Positions 17,259 through 25,943 are shown, counted from the first letter of the stretch. The stretch: 64,000 bases of DNA from Natrinema zhouii (GCF_013456555.2 NZ_CP059154.1:1736001-1800000), one strand, 5' to 3'. Notes: generated by a model not told the origin, from the sequence alone. Program-made: numbers and translations.

Positions 17259-18305
17259 CTACTGGCGCTCGCGCTCGCTGAGATACCCCTTTCGACAGTC
17301 GGGGCAGATGTCGCCCGCACGCAGCGAACCGTGGTCGCCGGCGGCCACGTAGTCACACCGTGGACAGTAGAATTCGGTCGGCACGTCCGACGCTGGACCG
17401 CTGTCGCTTTCGGCGGGTGCCGAAACCGAGTTGGCCCGTTCGATTCCGGACCCCGGCTTCGACGCGGCGTCGGCAGCGGCGTCACCGCGGTCCGCGGCGG
17501 GGGCTTCCGCGGTCACCGATCGGGCGTCGCCCGCCGTGCCCGTCGGCGTGTCGTTCTCGAGGACGACCGCGTCGTCGTCGGGCGGGCTCAGATCGCGGCC
17601 GTCGTTCCCGGTGTTGGGGTCGACCTCGGCGTCGTTGTTCTCGGTGATGATCTCGCCGTCGCCATCATCGTCGTCGGGCCACTCCGTCGGATCTGCGTCC
17701 GCGCTGACAGGCGGGCCGACGTCGCTCGAGTCGGGCCACTCGCCGTGCCCGCGATCCCGATCCGCGGTTGGATCGTCGTCGTCCTCGAGGATCTCACCGT
17801 CGTCGGTGACGGGATCGCCGTTTTCGTCGGTTGGAAGCTCGATGTCGTCGGCTGCGTCGGCGCTGTCAGCGTCGACATCGGCGGTATCGGCCGCATCGGC
17901 GGCATCGGCGGCCGCGGCATCCGCCGGTTCGGTCGCGCTTCCGTCGGGTGAGTCGGAAGCGTCGGGCCCGGCGTCGACGAGTTCGGCGTCGTCAGACGCG
18001 GAATCGTCGGCGTCGATAAACGCGGCGTCCGAGTCGAGATCGGCGGCACTGTCGGCCACGGCGTCTCGTTCGAGGGGCGATTCAGCCGGCTGGGGGTCGT
18101 GATCGTCGGGAAGCGAGTCGGCGTCCGTCCCGGTGGAGAGGCTAGTCACTTCGGTGTTTTCGCTGATAACGTTGCGCTGCCCACAGCGGGAACACTCCTC
18201 GTACTCCTGGACGGTAACGACGACTTCACTGCCCCGTTCTTCGCGCTCGCGGTCGACATCGATGTCATCGAAGTCGTGCCCGAGCAGCGAACATCGCAGG
18301 ACCAT
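17259..18305 (-). CDS. Acidic protein with zinc-ribbon halves at both ends
   Basis: A 348-residue protein. The N-terminus (MVLRCSLLGHDF, then CSRCGQ) and the C-terminus (FYCPRCDYVAAGDHGS, then DICPDCRKGYL) are cysteine-bearing and probably bind zinc. The 230 or so residues between are low-complexity, rich in Asp, Ala, Ser and Pro, and probably disordered. Similar haloarchaeal proteins are annotated as DUF7093; I have not verified this. The ATG at 18305 places the conserved CSLLGHDF segment at the N-terminus. The function is unknown; the layout suggests a scaffold or nucleic-acid contact. Confidence 0.7.
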   Translation of the reverse strand: MVLRCSLLGHDFDDIDVDREREERGSEVVVTVQEYEECSRCGQRNVISENTEVTSLSTGTDADSLPDDHDPQPAESPLERDAVADSAADLDSDAAFIDADDSASDDAELVDAGPDASDSPDGSATEPADAAAADAADAADTADVDADSADAADDIELPTDENGDPVTDDGEILEDDDDPTADRDRGHGEWPDSSDVGPPVSADADPTEWPDDDDGDGEIITENNDAEVDPNTGNDGRDLSPPDDDAVVLENDTPTGTAGDARSVTAEAPAADRGDAAADAASKPGSGIERANSVSAPAESDSGPASDVPTEFYCPRCDYVAAGDHGSLRAGDICPDCRKGYLSERERQ

Positions 18306-18495
18306 TGTCCCACCGTACCGACCCAGTCCATAAAAAACGTACTGCCTGTCAGTCATCGAACCGCGGTAATCAGTATATCCTGAGTGTCTCGTGAAATGAG
18401 AAGAGGACGACCGCTACCGGCCATCGCAGGCCGACCCTCGTAGTCGCCATCGGAACGACAAACGTCAAATCCCGGGTCGTCGAATGGGTAGACGG

Positions 18496-18792
18496 ATGAG
18501 AGCAAAGCGGGAGTACCGGAACCGGGAGGGAACGGAGGTGGCGGTACTCGACGCGCTGGTCGATCGCACCGAGGACGGAATGACCGTCTTCGAACTCCGG
18601 GCGGCCGTCGAGGTCGATATCGACGAACTCGAGGAGGCCCTGTCGACGCTCAAGGCGGACGACCTGATCGACGTCGAATCGGGCTCCGAGACGGTGATCA
18701 AGCCCGCCGATCGGGTGGTACCCGACGAACCGACCGATGACGACGACGACCAGTCGTTCGGGGAGTGGCTGCGCGAGCGGATGCCTTTTTGA
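18496..18792 (+). CDS. Small winged-helix protein, DUF6432-like
   Basis: A 98-residue protein starting MRAKREYRNREGTEVAVLDAL. Helices at VAVLDALVDR, MTVFELRAAV and IDELEEALSTLKADDLIDV form a winged-helix pattern, and the end is acidic and then amphipathic (FGEWLRERMPF). The family is widespread in haloarchaea (DUF6432 from memory). An ATG four codons upstream (18484) is possible. It lies 39 bases before the YgfZ-like gene on the same strand and may share its promoter. Confidence 0.68.
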   Translation: MRAKREYRNREGTEVAVLDALVDRTEDGMTVFELRAAVEVDIDELEEALSTLKADDLIDVESGSETVIKPADRVVPDEPTDDDDDQSFGEWLRERMPF

Positions 18793-18831
18793 ATCGAAAC
18801 GCCTGATACGCTCAGGCCCGAGGGAGTACGC

Positions 18832-19935
18832 ATGAGTATCATCGAGTCCATCCACGAGGACCACGGGGCGACGTTCGGCGAGCGCGCCGACCGCCGGATC
18901 GTCGAACACTACGGGCGGCCGGAACGAACCCACCGCGCGGTCCGCAACGGCGTCGGGCTGCTCGAGCAGGCCTACGGCGTGATCGTCGTGGAGGGCGACG
19001 ACCGCGTCGAATACGTCGACAACGTCGTGTCGAATCGGGTCCCCGCGGAAGACGGGCAGGGCTGTTACGCGCTCGTGCTCGATCCCCAGGGCGGAATCGA
19101 CGTGGAACTCTACATCTACAACGCGGGCGAGCGGCTGCTCCTCTTTACCCAGCCCGAGACAGCCGAACCGCTCGCCGAAGAGTGGTCCGAGAAGGTGTTC
19201 ATTCAGGACGTCGAGATCAGGGTCGCAACCGATGAGTACGCTATCTTCGGAATTCACGGTCCCCATGCCACCGAGAAAATCGCGAGCGTGCTCAACGGGT
19301 CCGGCTCGCCGGACCAGCACTACTCCTTCGTCCGCGGCACGATGGGCGACGAAGGAGTCTCCGTCATCCGCACCGACGCGCTCACCGGCGAGGAGAGCTA
19401 CGAGGTGATCTGCGCCGCCGCCGACGCCGAGGGCGTCCACGATACGCTGCTCAATCAGGGGCTCAATGCGGCTCCCTTCGGCTATCGGACCTTCGAGAGC
19501 CTCGCGCTCGAGGCCGGGTCGCCACTGTTCCACACCGAACTCGAGGGGACGCTGCCGAACGTGCTCGGCCTGCGCAACGCGCTGGACTTCGAGAAGGGCT
19601 GTTACGTGGGCCAGGAGGTCGTCTCCCGCGTCGAGAACCGGGGCCAGCCCAGCCGGCGACTCGTCGGACTGACGATCGGGAGCGAGGGCGGGGGCGAAGC
19701 AGTTCCCGAGTCGGGCGCAGCCGTCTTCGACGGCGACGCCTCGGTCGGCGAAGTGACTCGCGCGGGCGAGAGCCCGATGCTCGGGGACGTCATCGCGCTG
19801 GCGGTCGTCGACTACGATCTCGAGAGCGACGACCTGACGGTCCGGGTCGGCGGCGAGGAGGTAGCTGTGACTCGCACCGAACTGCCGTTCGTCGAGGGAT
19901 CGGATCGGTCGGATCGGCTCCCCGAGTATCAGTAG
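18832..19935 (+). CDS. GcvT/YgfZ-family folate-binding protein
   Basis: A 367-residue protein of the aminomethyltransferase-like fold. The motif KGCYVGQE near residues 255-262 is the YgfZ signature with its redox-active Cys, which separates it from true glycine-cleavage T protein. YgfZ-type proteins use tetrahydrofolate to help build or repair certain Fe-S clusters. The N-terminal domain keeps the RTHRAVRNGVGLL and DNVVSNRVP segments of the GcvT fold. No glycine cleavage genes are nearby, which supports the YgfZ reading. Confidence 0.82.
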   Translation: MSIIESIHEDHGATFGERADRRIVEHYGRPERTHRAVRNGVGLLEQAYGVIVVEGDDRVEYVDNVVSNRVPAEDGQGCYALVLDPQGGIDVELYIYNAGERLLLFTQPETAEPLAEEWSEKVFIQDVEIRVATDEYAIFGIHGPHATEKIASVLNGSGSPDQHYSFVRGTMGDEGVSVIRTDALTGEESYEVICAAADAEGVHDTLLNQGLNAAPFGYRTFESLALEAGSPLFHTELEGTLPNVLGLRNALDFEKGCYVGQEVVSRVENRGQPSRRLVGLTIGSEGGGEAVPESGAAVFDGDASVGEVTRAGESPMLGDVIALAVVDYDLESDDLTVRVGGEEVAVTRTELPFVEGSDRSDRLPEYQ

Positions 19936-19995
19936 TCCAGTAGCGGCGGTTCGTTCAGCGGTCGCTTCGTGCCCGCAGCGGCAGCAAAAACCAAG

Positions 19996-20796
19996 TCAGG
20001 CCCCTGGGTCTCTGATCTGGGGCAATCCAGCGGTCACCAGTCGACGGAGCAGAACGACGATCCCGTTCTCGAGACCGCGGGCGAAGATCGCCTGTTCTTT
20101 TGCGCTACCGGCGGCGCTGGGATAGTACGATCCGATCAGGAGTGTTTCGCGATCGACGAGGAGGATTCGACTGATCGCGACCTCGTCGTCGCTCTCGAGT
20201 CCGGTGAGCCAGTCGAGGCCGGTTTCGAATACGCGGGTGTTGGGGAGTTCCGCGCCGAGCGCGTCAGTAATCGCGTCCGTCTGCCCGCCCAGAATCATCG
20301 AGAGGTCCTTATCGACTGCCCGCTGTAAGCTGTCGAACATCGTCTCGGAGAGAATGTCCTCGTCGACGACGAGCAGCGCGATTTCGGACTCCGCCTCGTC
20401 GATGAGATCGATCGTTCGCGACTCGATCGCCTCGTGACCGGCGAGCGACCACACCTCCTGGACGTGTTCGTTCTCTTCGACGTCCTGAATTTCCGTGCTC
20501 TCGAGCGTTTCGATCCGGCTGTCGTACTTCTGTCGCAGGGTCTGCGTCGCCTCGGAGACGCCGACGGCGCGGTACACCTGCGGACTGGTGTGCTGTACTT
20601 CGACTAACCCCTGCGATTCCAGCACCCGGATGGCGTCGTACACCCTCGTTCGGGGCACCTGGGAAATCTCGTGTATTTCCTTTGCCGTTCCACTGGGGAG
20701 TTGGTTCAACGCCATAAAGCAGCGCGCTTCGTATTCCTGTAGCCCGAGGTCCTGCAACAGGCTAATCGCCTCTCTTGTAGTTTCGTTCTCTGTCAT
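19996..20796 (-). CDS. TrmB-family transcriptional regulator
   Basis: A 266-residue regulator. The N-terminal winged helix (about 5-75) has the TrmB pattern LQDLGLQEYEARCFMAL, SGTAKEIHEISQVPRTRVYDAIRVLESQGLV. A coiled stretch follows, and the C-terminal half (from about residue 110) is an alpha/beta ligand-like domain without an obvious sugar-binding signature. The ATG at 20796 begins MTENETT; the frame upstream has unlikely sequence. A 13-base sequence directly before the ATG is repeated inside a stem-loop 180 bases upstream, a possible autoregulatory site. Confidence 0.85.
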   Translation of the reverse strand: MTENETTREAISLLQDLGLQEYEARCFMALNQLPSGTAKEIHEISQVPRTRVYDAIRVLESQGLVEVQHTSPQVYRAVGVSEATQTLRQKYDSRIETLESTEIQDVEENEHVQEVWSLAGHEAIESRTIDLIDEAESEIALLVVDEDILSETMFDSLQRAVDKDLSMILGGQTDAITDALGAELPNTRVFETGLDWLTGLESDDEVAISRILLVDRETLLIGSYYPSAAGSAKEQAIFARGLENGIVVLLRRLVTAGLPQIRDPGA

Positions 20797-21183
20797 GGCC
20801 CAACCACGAGTCCGGATAACCGAACACGTAGGATAGCACGCGAGGATGGAAAAGGATTCGTGTCTTCCAACGCAGTCACTGGCGTCACGTTCGACTCCCT
20901 TCCTGCGAATTACAGTTTTCACTCAGATTATCACACAAGTTACTTGAGGACACGGCCGGAATGAGGAAGTGGCGAGCCCTGTTACGGCCCAACCACGACA
21001 GGGCTCGTCATTTACTACGAAATAGAACAGTACAGTCCTCGCTGGTTCCGCCAAATCGTACGGTCGGATGCGGACTAATTGTAAGTAGAAAGACAGCTAT
21101 TCGCTCGTGACAATCGCGGCGATTCGATTCCTGTCAGTGAACGTGGTAGACAGAACCGACTCGAGTCGCAAGGGAGTACGAGA
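20797..21183. other. Intergenic stretch between trmB-like and receiver genes
   Basis: About 390 bases without a gene. It contains a 10-bp perfect stem-loop (20973-21007) and two copies of GGCCCAACCACGA (20797-20809 and 20986-20998). No other coding or RNA gene is supported. Confidence 0.6.
20973..21007. promoter_or_regulatory. Stem-loop carrying a repeated 13-mer
   Basis: CGAGCCCTGT (20973-20982) pairs perfectly with ACAGGGCTCG (20998-21007). The 15-base loop and start of the right arm contain GGCCCAACCACGA, which also occurs immediately before the trmB-like start codon. On the minus strand it lies between the receiver gene and the regulator, so it could end the first transcript or bind the regulator. 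Confidence 0.5.
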
Positions 21184-21648
21184 TTACGCCGAATTCGGTG
21201 GAAGCTGTGCGTGTTCGAGCCAAAACGCTTCGAGTGCCGTGACGAGCGAGACGAACTCCTCGAGCGTTGGCGGCTTCGACACGTAGGCGTTGGCGTGGGT
21301 GCGATAACAGGTCACGATATTCTCGCTCCTGTTCGAACCCGTCAGAACGATCACCGGAAGCCGCCTGAGTTGTGGCGTGTCCTCGATCGTTTCCAGTACG
21401 TCGTGTCCGTCCCTCCCGGGGAGGTTCAAATCGAGAAGGACGAGATCCGGTCGAGGTGCTGAGTCGTACTGGCCCTGCCGCCGCAGGAAGTCCACAGTGT
21501 CGTCCCCGTCGTTGACGACATGCAGCGTCGTCTCCCGATCGGTCGCCGTAAACGCCTCTCGCGTGAGACGGATATCCCTCTCGTTATCTTCGACGTGGAG
21601 AACGTCTATCGGCTCGTCGGGGTACCGCTGGTGGGTAAAATTCGGCAT
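21184..21648 (-). CDS. Stand-alone response regulator receiver protein
   Basis: A 154-residue CheY-like protein. The acidic pocket is in VLHVEDNERD, the phospho-acceptor Asp in LVLLDLNLPGRDG, a Thr/Ser in VIVLTGS, and the switch Lys in AYVSKPP. No output domain follows. The ERDIRLTREAF segment is typical of the large haloarchaeal family of single receivers that pair with hybrid or soluble kinases. It lies next to a small DUF7344-like winged-helix gene on the same strand. Confidence 0.9.
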   Translation of the reverse strand: MPNFTHQRYPDEPIDVLHVEDNERDIRLTREAFTATDRETTLHVVNDGDDTVDFLRRQGQYDSAPRPDLVLLDLNLPGRDGHDVLETIEDTPQLRRLPVIVLTGSNRSENIVTCYRTHANAYVSKPPTLEEFVSLVTALEAFWLEHAQLPPNSA

Positions 21649-21689
21649 GAGAGATCAGTAGGTCGTGGAAGAAACGATGGCTGTGGAAA

Positions 21690-22010
21690 TCACACGCTAT
21701 CGGCGGGCAATTCCTCCCGGTTGTCGCGTAGCAGTTCCAGTGTCGGCGCGATTTCCTCGAACCGATCGCCCGCTTCGACGGTGTTCGAACCCGGTTCCCA
21801 GTCGATCAAATCGTAGCTGTCTAACTTCGGCAGATGAACGTGATACTGCTCGATGCTGGCCGTTTCGCCGTCATCGGTCGTATCGGGTGGTGCGACGATA
21901 TAGATCGGCGAGTCGTCTCGTAGATTTTGTTCCGCGAGGTCGAACAGTATTCGTCGTCGTTGCTCGTTCGCTAACGCATCAAATAATGTATCAGTAAGGT
22001 GCTGCATCAA
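21690..22010 (-). CDS. Small winged-helix regulator, DUF7344-like
   Basis: A 106-residue protein: DTLFDALANEQRRRILFDL is the first helix pair of an ArsR-like winged helix, and ASIEQYHVHLPKLDSYDLIDWEPGSNTV covers the recognition helix and wing. Proteins of this size and pattern are numerous in haloarchaea. ATGs at 22010 and 22007 are both possible. It precedes the receiver gene on the same strand with a 41-base gap, so the two may be one transcript linking a signal input to DNA binding; that link is inference. Confidence 0.8.
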   Translation of the reverse strand: MMQHLTDTLFDALANEQRRRILFDLAEQNLRDDSPIYIVAPPDTTDDGETASIEQYHVHLPKLDSYDLIDWEPGSNTVEAGDRFEEIAPTLELLRDNREELPADSV

Positions 22011-22199
22011 TACACGGTAATTGTCGATCTGTAGCTATGAAGCCCGCTCATTTTCACGATAATATGAGTTTTGATTAACTGAGTGACAGTCGGTCTCGGC
22101 GACGAACGACGGAGGCACGCCTGCGCAGCGAACGCGATACGCTCCCCCGGAAACCCGCTGAGAGCTACTGTTATGTATCGGGCCTCCATCGGTGTAGCC

Positions 22200-23327
22200 A
22201 TGTCACGCGACGTCCTCGAGCGCGACCTGTTCGATCGGGCACCGGACGATCAAATCCGAGTGCTCGACGCCGACGGGACCGTCGTCGCACCCGAACTGGA
22301 ACCCGACCTCGAGGCGGAGACCCTCCGCTCGATGTACCGGGATATGCGGTTCGCCCGGCGCTTCGACGAGCGAATGATCAGCCTCCAGCGGCAGGGTCGG
22401 CTGGGGACGTACTCCTCGCTGGCCGGCCAGGAAGGGTCGCAGATCGGCTCGACGTACGCGCTGGCCGACGACGACATGCTCTCCTTTCAGTACCGGGAAC
22501 ACGGCGCGCTGGCCGCGCGGGGGCTCCCCTGGGAATACCTACTGTACTGGATGGGCCACGAGGCCGGGAACGAAGCGCTGGCGGACATCGAGGTCTTTCC
22601 GCTGAACATCTCGATCGCCAGTCACCTCCCCCACGCGGTGGGCTGGTCGTGGGCGGCGAAACTGGGCGGCGACGAGCGCGTGGGCGTCGTCCACTTCGGC
22701 GACGGGTCGACCTCCGAGGGGGACTTCCACGAGGCGATGAACTTCGCCGGCGTGTTCGACACGCCGACGATCTTTTTCTGTAACAACAACCAGTGGGCCA
22801 TTTCGGTCCCGCGCGAACGGCAGACCGCGAGCGCGACGATCGCCCAGAAGGCCCACGCCTACGGCCTCGAGGGCGTTCAGGTCGACGGCATGGACCCGCT
22901 GGCGACCTACGTCGTCACGGCGGCCGCGCGAGAAAACGCGCTCGAGGCCGACGGCGACCGGTTGCGGCCGACGCTGATCGAGGCGGTTCAGTACCGCTAC
23001 GGCGCGCACACGACGGCGGACGATCCCAGCGTCTACCGGGACGACGAGGAGGTCGAGCGCTGGCGCGAGCGCGATCCGATCGACCGGTTCGAGGCGTATC
23101 TGCGGAACGAGGACGCCCTCGACGACGACCGGATTGCGACAATCGAGGCCGAGATCGAAGAGACGCTCGCGACGCTGGTCGAGCGCGCCGAAGCCGCTGA
23201 TGGGGACCCCGGCGAGATGTTCGAGTACACCTACGCGGAGCCGACCCCGCGACTCGAGGACCAACGCGACTATCTGGCAGCCCTGCGGGAGACCCACGGT
23301 GACGAGGCGTTACTCGAGGACGAGTAA
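22200..23327 (+). CDS. Thiamine-dependent 2-oxoacid dehydrogenase E1 component, alpha subunit
   Basis: A 375-residue E1-alpha protein that would decarboxylate a 2-oxoacid and pass the acyl group to a lipoyl domain. The thiamine pyrophosphate motif starts at GDGSTSEGDF (about 169) and ends at NNNQWAIS. The N-terminal MYRDMRFARRFDERM and GRLGTYSSLAGQEG segments are typical of the PdhA/BkdA family. It stands alone: no E1-beta, E2 or lipoamide dehydrogenase gene is adjacent on either side, unlike the usual pdhABC-lpd operon. It may be a paralogue working with subunits encoded elsewhere. Confidence 0.87.
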   Translation: MSRDVLERDLFDRAPDDQIRVLDADGTVVAPELEPDLEAETLRSMYRDMRFARRFDERMISLQRQGRLGTYSSLAGQEGSQIGSTYALADDDMLSFQYREHGALAARGLPWEYLLYWMGHEAGNEALADIEVFPLNISIASHLPHAVGWSWAAKLGGDERVGVVHFGDGSTSEGDFHEAMNFAGVFDTPTIFFCNNNQWAISVPRERQTASATIAQKAHAYGLEGVQVDGMDPLATYVVTAAARENALEADGDRLRPTLIEAVQYRYGAHTTADDPSVYRDDEEVERWRERDPIDRFEAYLRNEDALDDDRIATIEAEIEETLATLVERAEAADGDPGEMFEYTYAEPTPRLEDQRDYLAALRETHGDEALLEDE

Positions 23328-23404
23328 GTCCCATGAGAGACGTATAAAGCCGGGAGTGGGACAGGGGAACGACTATCCGGGTTTCGTGTCGAGGTGCAGT
23401 CGAT

Positions 23405-23908
23405 ATGCAACTCGAGCAGTCGTCACAGGGCGCGACAGCGGCCTGGAGCGGCACGGTGCCGAGTGCGGTCGACGTGCGCGTGCTCGGACTGGTCGTCGTG
23501 ACGGCCGGCCTCGCAGCGTCAGTGAATGTCCCCTACGGCGGCCTCCCGATGGCGGCCGCCGCGTTCGTCCTGCTGGCGAGCGGCGGCGTTGCGCTTCACC
23601 TGCTCGGCGAGCGGAAACTCCGCCGAATTACCGACGGACTCGTCGAGAAGTGGGCCGCAGCGGGCGGACAGGTCGACGATGTCACCCGGTCGTCGAACGG
23701 GATGCAGACGGAGTGGCGCGTCCACACCCCCGACGGCGAGATCGTCATCGGCGGCATCGCACTCGTGCCGATCGCCCGGTTGGCCGTCGAGTGGCAGGGA
23801 ATTGGAGACACGATGGCCGCCAGCGAGGCCGAAGCGGACATCGATCACCTCGCCGAGAGTCTCTACCGGGAAATCTTTGAGATCGGGGACGCGGCTCAGC
23901 AGGCGTAA
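23405..23908 (+). CDS. Two-helix membrane protein with cytosolic tail, unknown
   Basis: A 167-residue protein. Two hydrophobic segments lie at about 25-42 and 47-67, followed by a soluble alpha/beta region (KLRRITDGLVEKWAAAGG, then TEWRVHTPDGEIVIGG). I do not recognise the family. The ATG at 23405 gives a short polar start before the first segment. It follows the E1-alpha gene by 77 bases on the same strand and may be co-transcribed. Confidence 0.6.
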   Translation: MQLEQSSQGATAAWSGTVPSAVDVRVLGLVVVTAGLAASVNVPYGGLPMAAAAFVLLASGGVALHLLGERKLRRITDGLVEKWAAAGGQVDDVTRSSNGMQTEWRVHTPDGEIVIGGIALVPIARLAVEWQGIGDTMAASEAEADIDHLAESLYREIFEIGDAAQQA

Positions 23909-23950
23909 CACCGCGCTCTCGAAGTTCCTCCCGAGCGGTACTGGGAGCTT

Positions 23951-24469
23951 TTACTCGAACAGTTCCTCGTGGCGCTGGGCCAGGTTCGTGTAATCACCCG
24001 AGGCAAACTCCTCGAGGATCTCCGCCGCGTCGATCCCCGTCTCTGCGAGCGGTGTGATCTCCGCCGGAACGCCGCGGGCGAACGATTCGGGCGGGATCGA
24101 GTAGCCATCGGGGACGACGGTCCCCGCGGCGATGATACTCCCGCTGCCGATCGTGACGTCGGAATTGATCGTCGCATTGAATCCGATCAGCGCCCGTTCC
24201 TCGACGGTCGTCTCGTTGAGCACGGCGCCGTGTCCAACCATGACCTCGTCCCCGAGCCGTGACGCGTGAATCGTGGCGTTATCGCCGACGTGCGTTTCCC
24301 GACCGATGCGGACGGGACCGATGTCTCCTCGACAGACGACGCCGGGCCAGACGCTCGCGTCCGCTTCGACTCGGACGTCGCCGACGAGGGTCGCCTCGCT
24401 GCTCACCCGTGCCCCGTCGTCGATCGTCGGTCGCTCTCCCTCGAATCCGTAGCTTCTGCTGTCGACCAT
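23951..24469 (-). CDS. Gamma carbonic anhydrase-like left-handed beta-helix protein
   Basis: A 172-residue hexapeptide-repeat protein of the gamma carbonic anhydrase (YrdA/CaiE) group. Repeats run from EATLVGDVRVEADASVWPGV to VTIGSGSIIAAGTVV, with a C-terminal helix. Of the three zinc ligands in Cam-type enzymes, two His are visible (in ATIHAS and in VGHGAV), but the third position reads Asn (GHGAVLN rather than GHxxxLH). So activity is doubtful. The ATG at 24469 was preferred to one five codons upstream. Confidence 0.82.
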   Translation of the reverse strand: MVDSRSYGFEGERPTIDDGARVSSEATLVGDVRVEADASVWPGVVCRGDIGPVRIGRETHVGDNATIHASRLGDEVMVGHGAVLNETTVEERALIGFNATINSDVTIGSGSIIAAGTVVPDGYSIPPESFARGVPAEITPLAETGIDAAEILEEFASGDYTNLAQRHEELFE

Positions 24470-24668
24470 GGGTGAACGGACCACGATCGGACGGATAATA
24501 CCGCATTCCGCCGCTCGTGACAGTTACTCTCGAGTCGAACACCTCCCGAACGAAATCGGAGGGAACGATCGCGCAGCTCGTGAGCCCAACTGATACCATT
24601 CAGAACCATTCAGTGGTTTGCAAGGCCATTGCTTATACCGTGTCGAACCGGACGGCTAGTCGAAGACA

Positions 24669-25514
24669 ATGAGTCACTCAGAATCCCCCATCCGAGCGAT
24701 GTTCGACGCGCAGCGAACCGCAGTCAAACAGAGCCAGCAGCTGTTCAAGCAGGGAATGGCCACGCAGCGAAACGTCGACACGATGGCCCTCACCGGGCTC
24801 AAAGGCCAGGAATCGCTCCAGCGCCAGCAACTCGAGCTCGCGCAGGCGGCGACCCACGGCTACCTCAGCGCGACGGCAGCGATGCTGCCGAGCGACGACG
24901 CTCCCGAAGCCCACCGGACCGTCGACGAGACCTTCGACCAGCTGAAATCGACTCACGCGGAGTTCTACGAGGCACTCGAGCGCGAACTCGAGCGAGACGT
25001 CGACTCCGCCAACGAGCTCTCCGAAGAGTTCGTCGATGCGCTCGACGAGCAGACCGACCAGTTCCTCGAGATCACGCAGTCCGTCGAGGACCAGACGGTC
25101 CAGAACGTCGACGAATTCTCGGGACAGCTCCGCGAGCAACTCGAACGAACCCAGGAGCTACAGGACCAACTCGAGGACCAGCTCGAGGAACAGACCGGCG
25201 GCGTCGAGGAACTCCTCGAGCAGCAGGCCGACCAGATCGAACAGTTCCAGCAGCAACTCGAAGCACAGACCGAGGCGGTCACTCAGCAGATCCCGGTTCA
25301 GGGGGCCGACGAGCCGCACACGAAGATCGAAACCGATCCGGAGCACACCCTCGAGGACGTCGAGGGAATCGACGCGGACGTCCGCGAACAGCTCTCGGAG
25401 GCTGGTATCTCGACGATAGACGATCTCACGCGTGCCGGTGCCGAGGCCGTCGCCGAGGCCGCCGATATCTCGGAGAACCAGGCCGAGGAGTGGATCGAGC
25501 AGGCCGAAGCCTAA
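24669..25514 (+). CDS. Helical coiled-coil protein with phasin-like N-terminus and C-terminal HhH domain
   Basis: A 281-residue, almost wholly helical protein. Residues 1-85 form a module (RAMFDAQRTAVKQSQQLF, LKGQESLQRQQLELAQ) shared with the C-terminus of the acidic protein at 45125. Residues 90-220 are a long Glu/Gln-rich coiled coil. The last 55 residues are a helix-hairpin-helix domain (LEDVEGIDADVREQLSEAG, ISTIDDLTRA), the kind that binds DNA non-specifically or acts as a protein contact. A TATA-like CTTATACC lies about 35 bases upstream. The module looks like a phasin or granule-associated helical region, but this is inference. Confidence 0.7.
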   Translation: MSHSESPIRAMFDAQRTAVKQSQQLFKQGMATQRNVDTMALTGLKGQESLQRQQLELAQAATHGYLSATAAMLPSDDAPEAHRTVDETFDQLKSTHAEFYEALERELERDVDSANELSEEFVDALDEQTDQFLEITQSVEDQTVQNVDEFSGQLREQLERTQELQDQLEDQLEEQTGGVEELLEQQADQIEQFQQQLEAQTEAVTQQIPVQGADEPHTKIETDPEHTLEDVEGIDADVREQLSEAGISTIDDLTRAGAEAVAEAADISENQAEEWIEQAEA

Positions 25515-25673
25515 ACGCGGTACCACACGGACCTTCGGCCGTCCCTCACTGGTACGTGAGCGACAGTGCCGTGGATTCTTCGCAGCCTTTCTCGGACCGA
25601 CAGCGGCTCCGTCCTCTGTGACGAGCAGCGGCTACGATCAGTCACGGTGCGACCGACGGAAATGGAACGTCGT

Positions 25674-25943
25674 TCAGGACTGGATCTTGTCGACGATCTC
25701 GCGAGCCTGCTCCTTCGCTTTGTCCTCGCCGACGTGTTTCTCGATCAGGACGCTGGTGACCTCCCAGTCGTCTTCCCCGTCGACCTTGCCGGTTCGGACT
25801 TCACTCCCTTCGGAGACCGACTCCGCCGGCTGCTCCGCCCAGTCGGGCGTCCGTATCTCGTCGTACCGATCCGGATCGCGAAACCGAACGTGGATATAGT
25901 CGTCTTCCGTCTCGACTTTGTTGATGTCAGGCGTGTCGGCCAT
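25674..25943 (-). CDS. Small conserved haloarchaeal protein, unknown
   Basis: An 89-residue protein: a strand-rich N-terminal part (DDYIHVRFRDPDRYDEIRTP), a middle VRTGKVDGEDDWEVTSVLIEK, and a helical end EDKAKEQAREIVDKIQ. The pattern is that of a compact single domain, and I recall similar haloarchaeal proteins without assigned function. No catalytic or metal motif is visible. It is divergent from the phosphoesterase gene at 26098. Confidence 0.65.
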   Translation of the reverse strand: MADTPDINKVETEDDYIHVRFRDPDRYDEIRTPDWAEQPAESVSEGSEVRTGKVDGEDDWEVTSVLIEKHVGEDKAKEQAREIVDKIQS

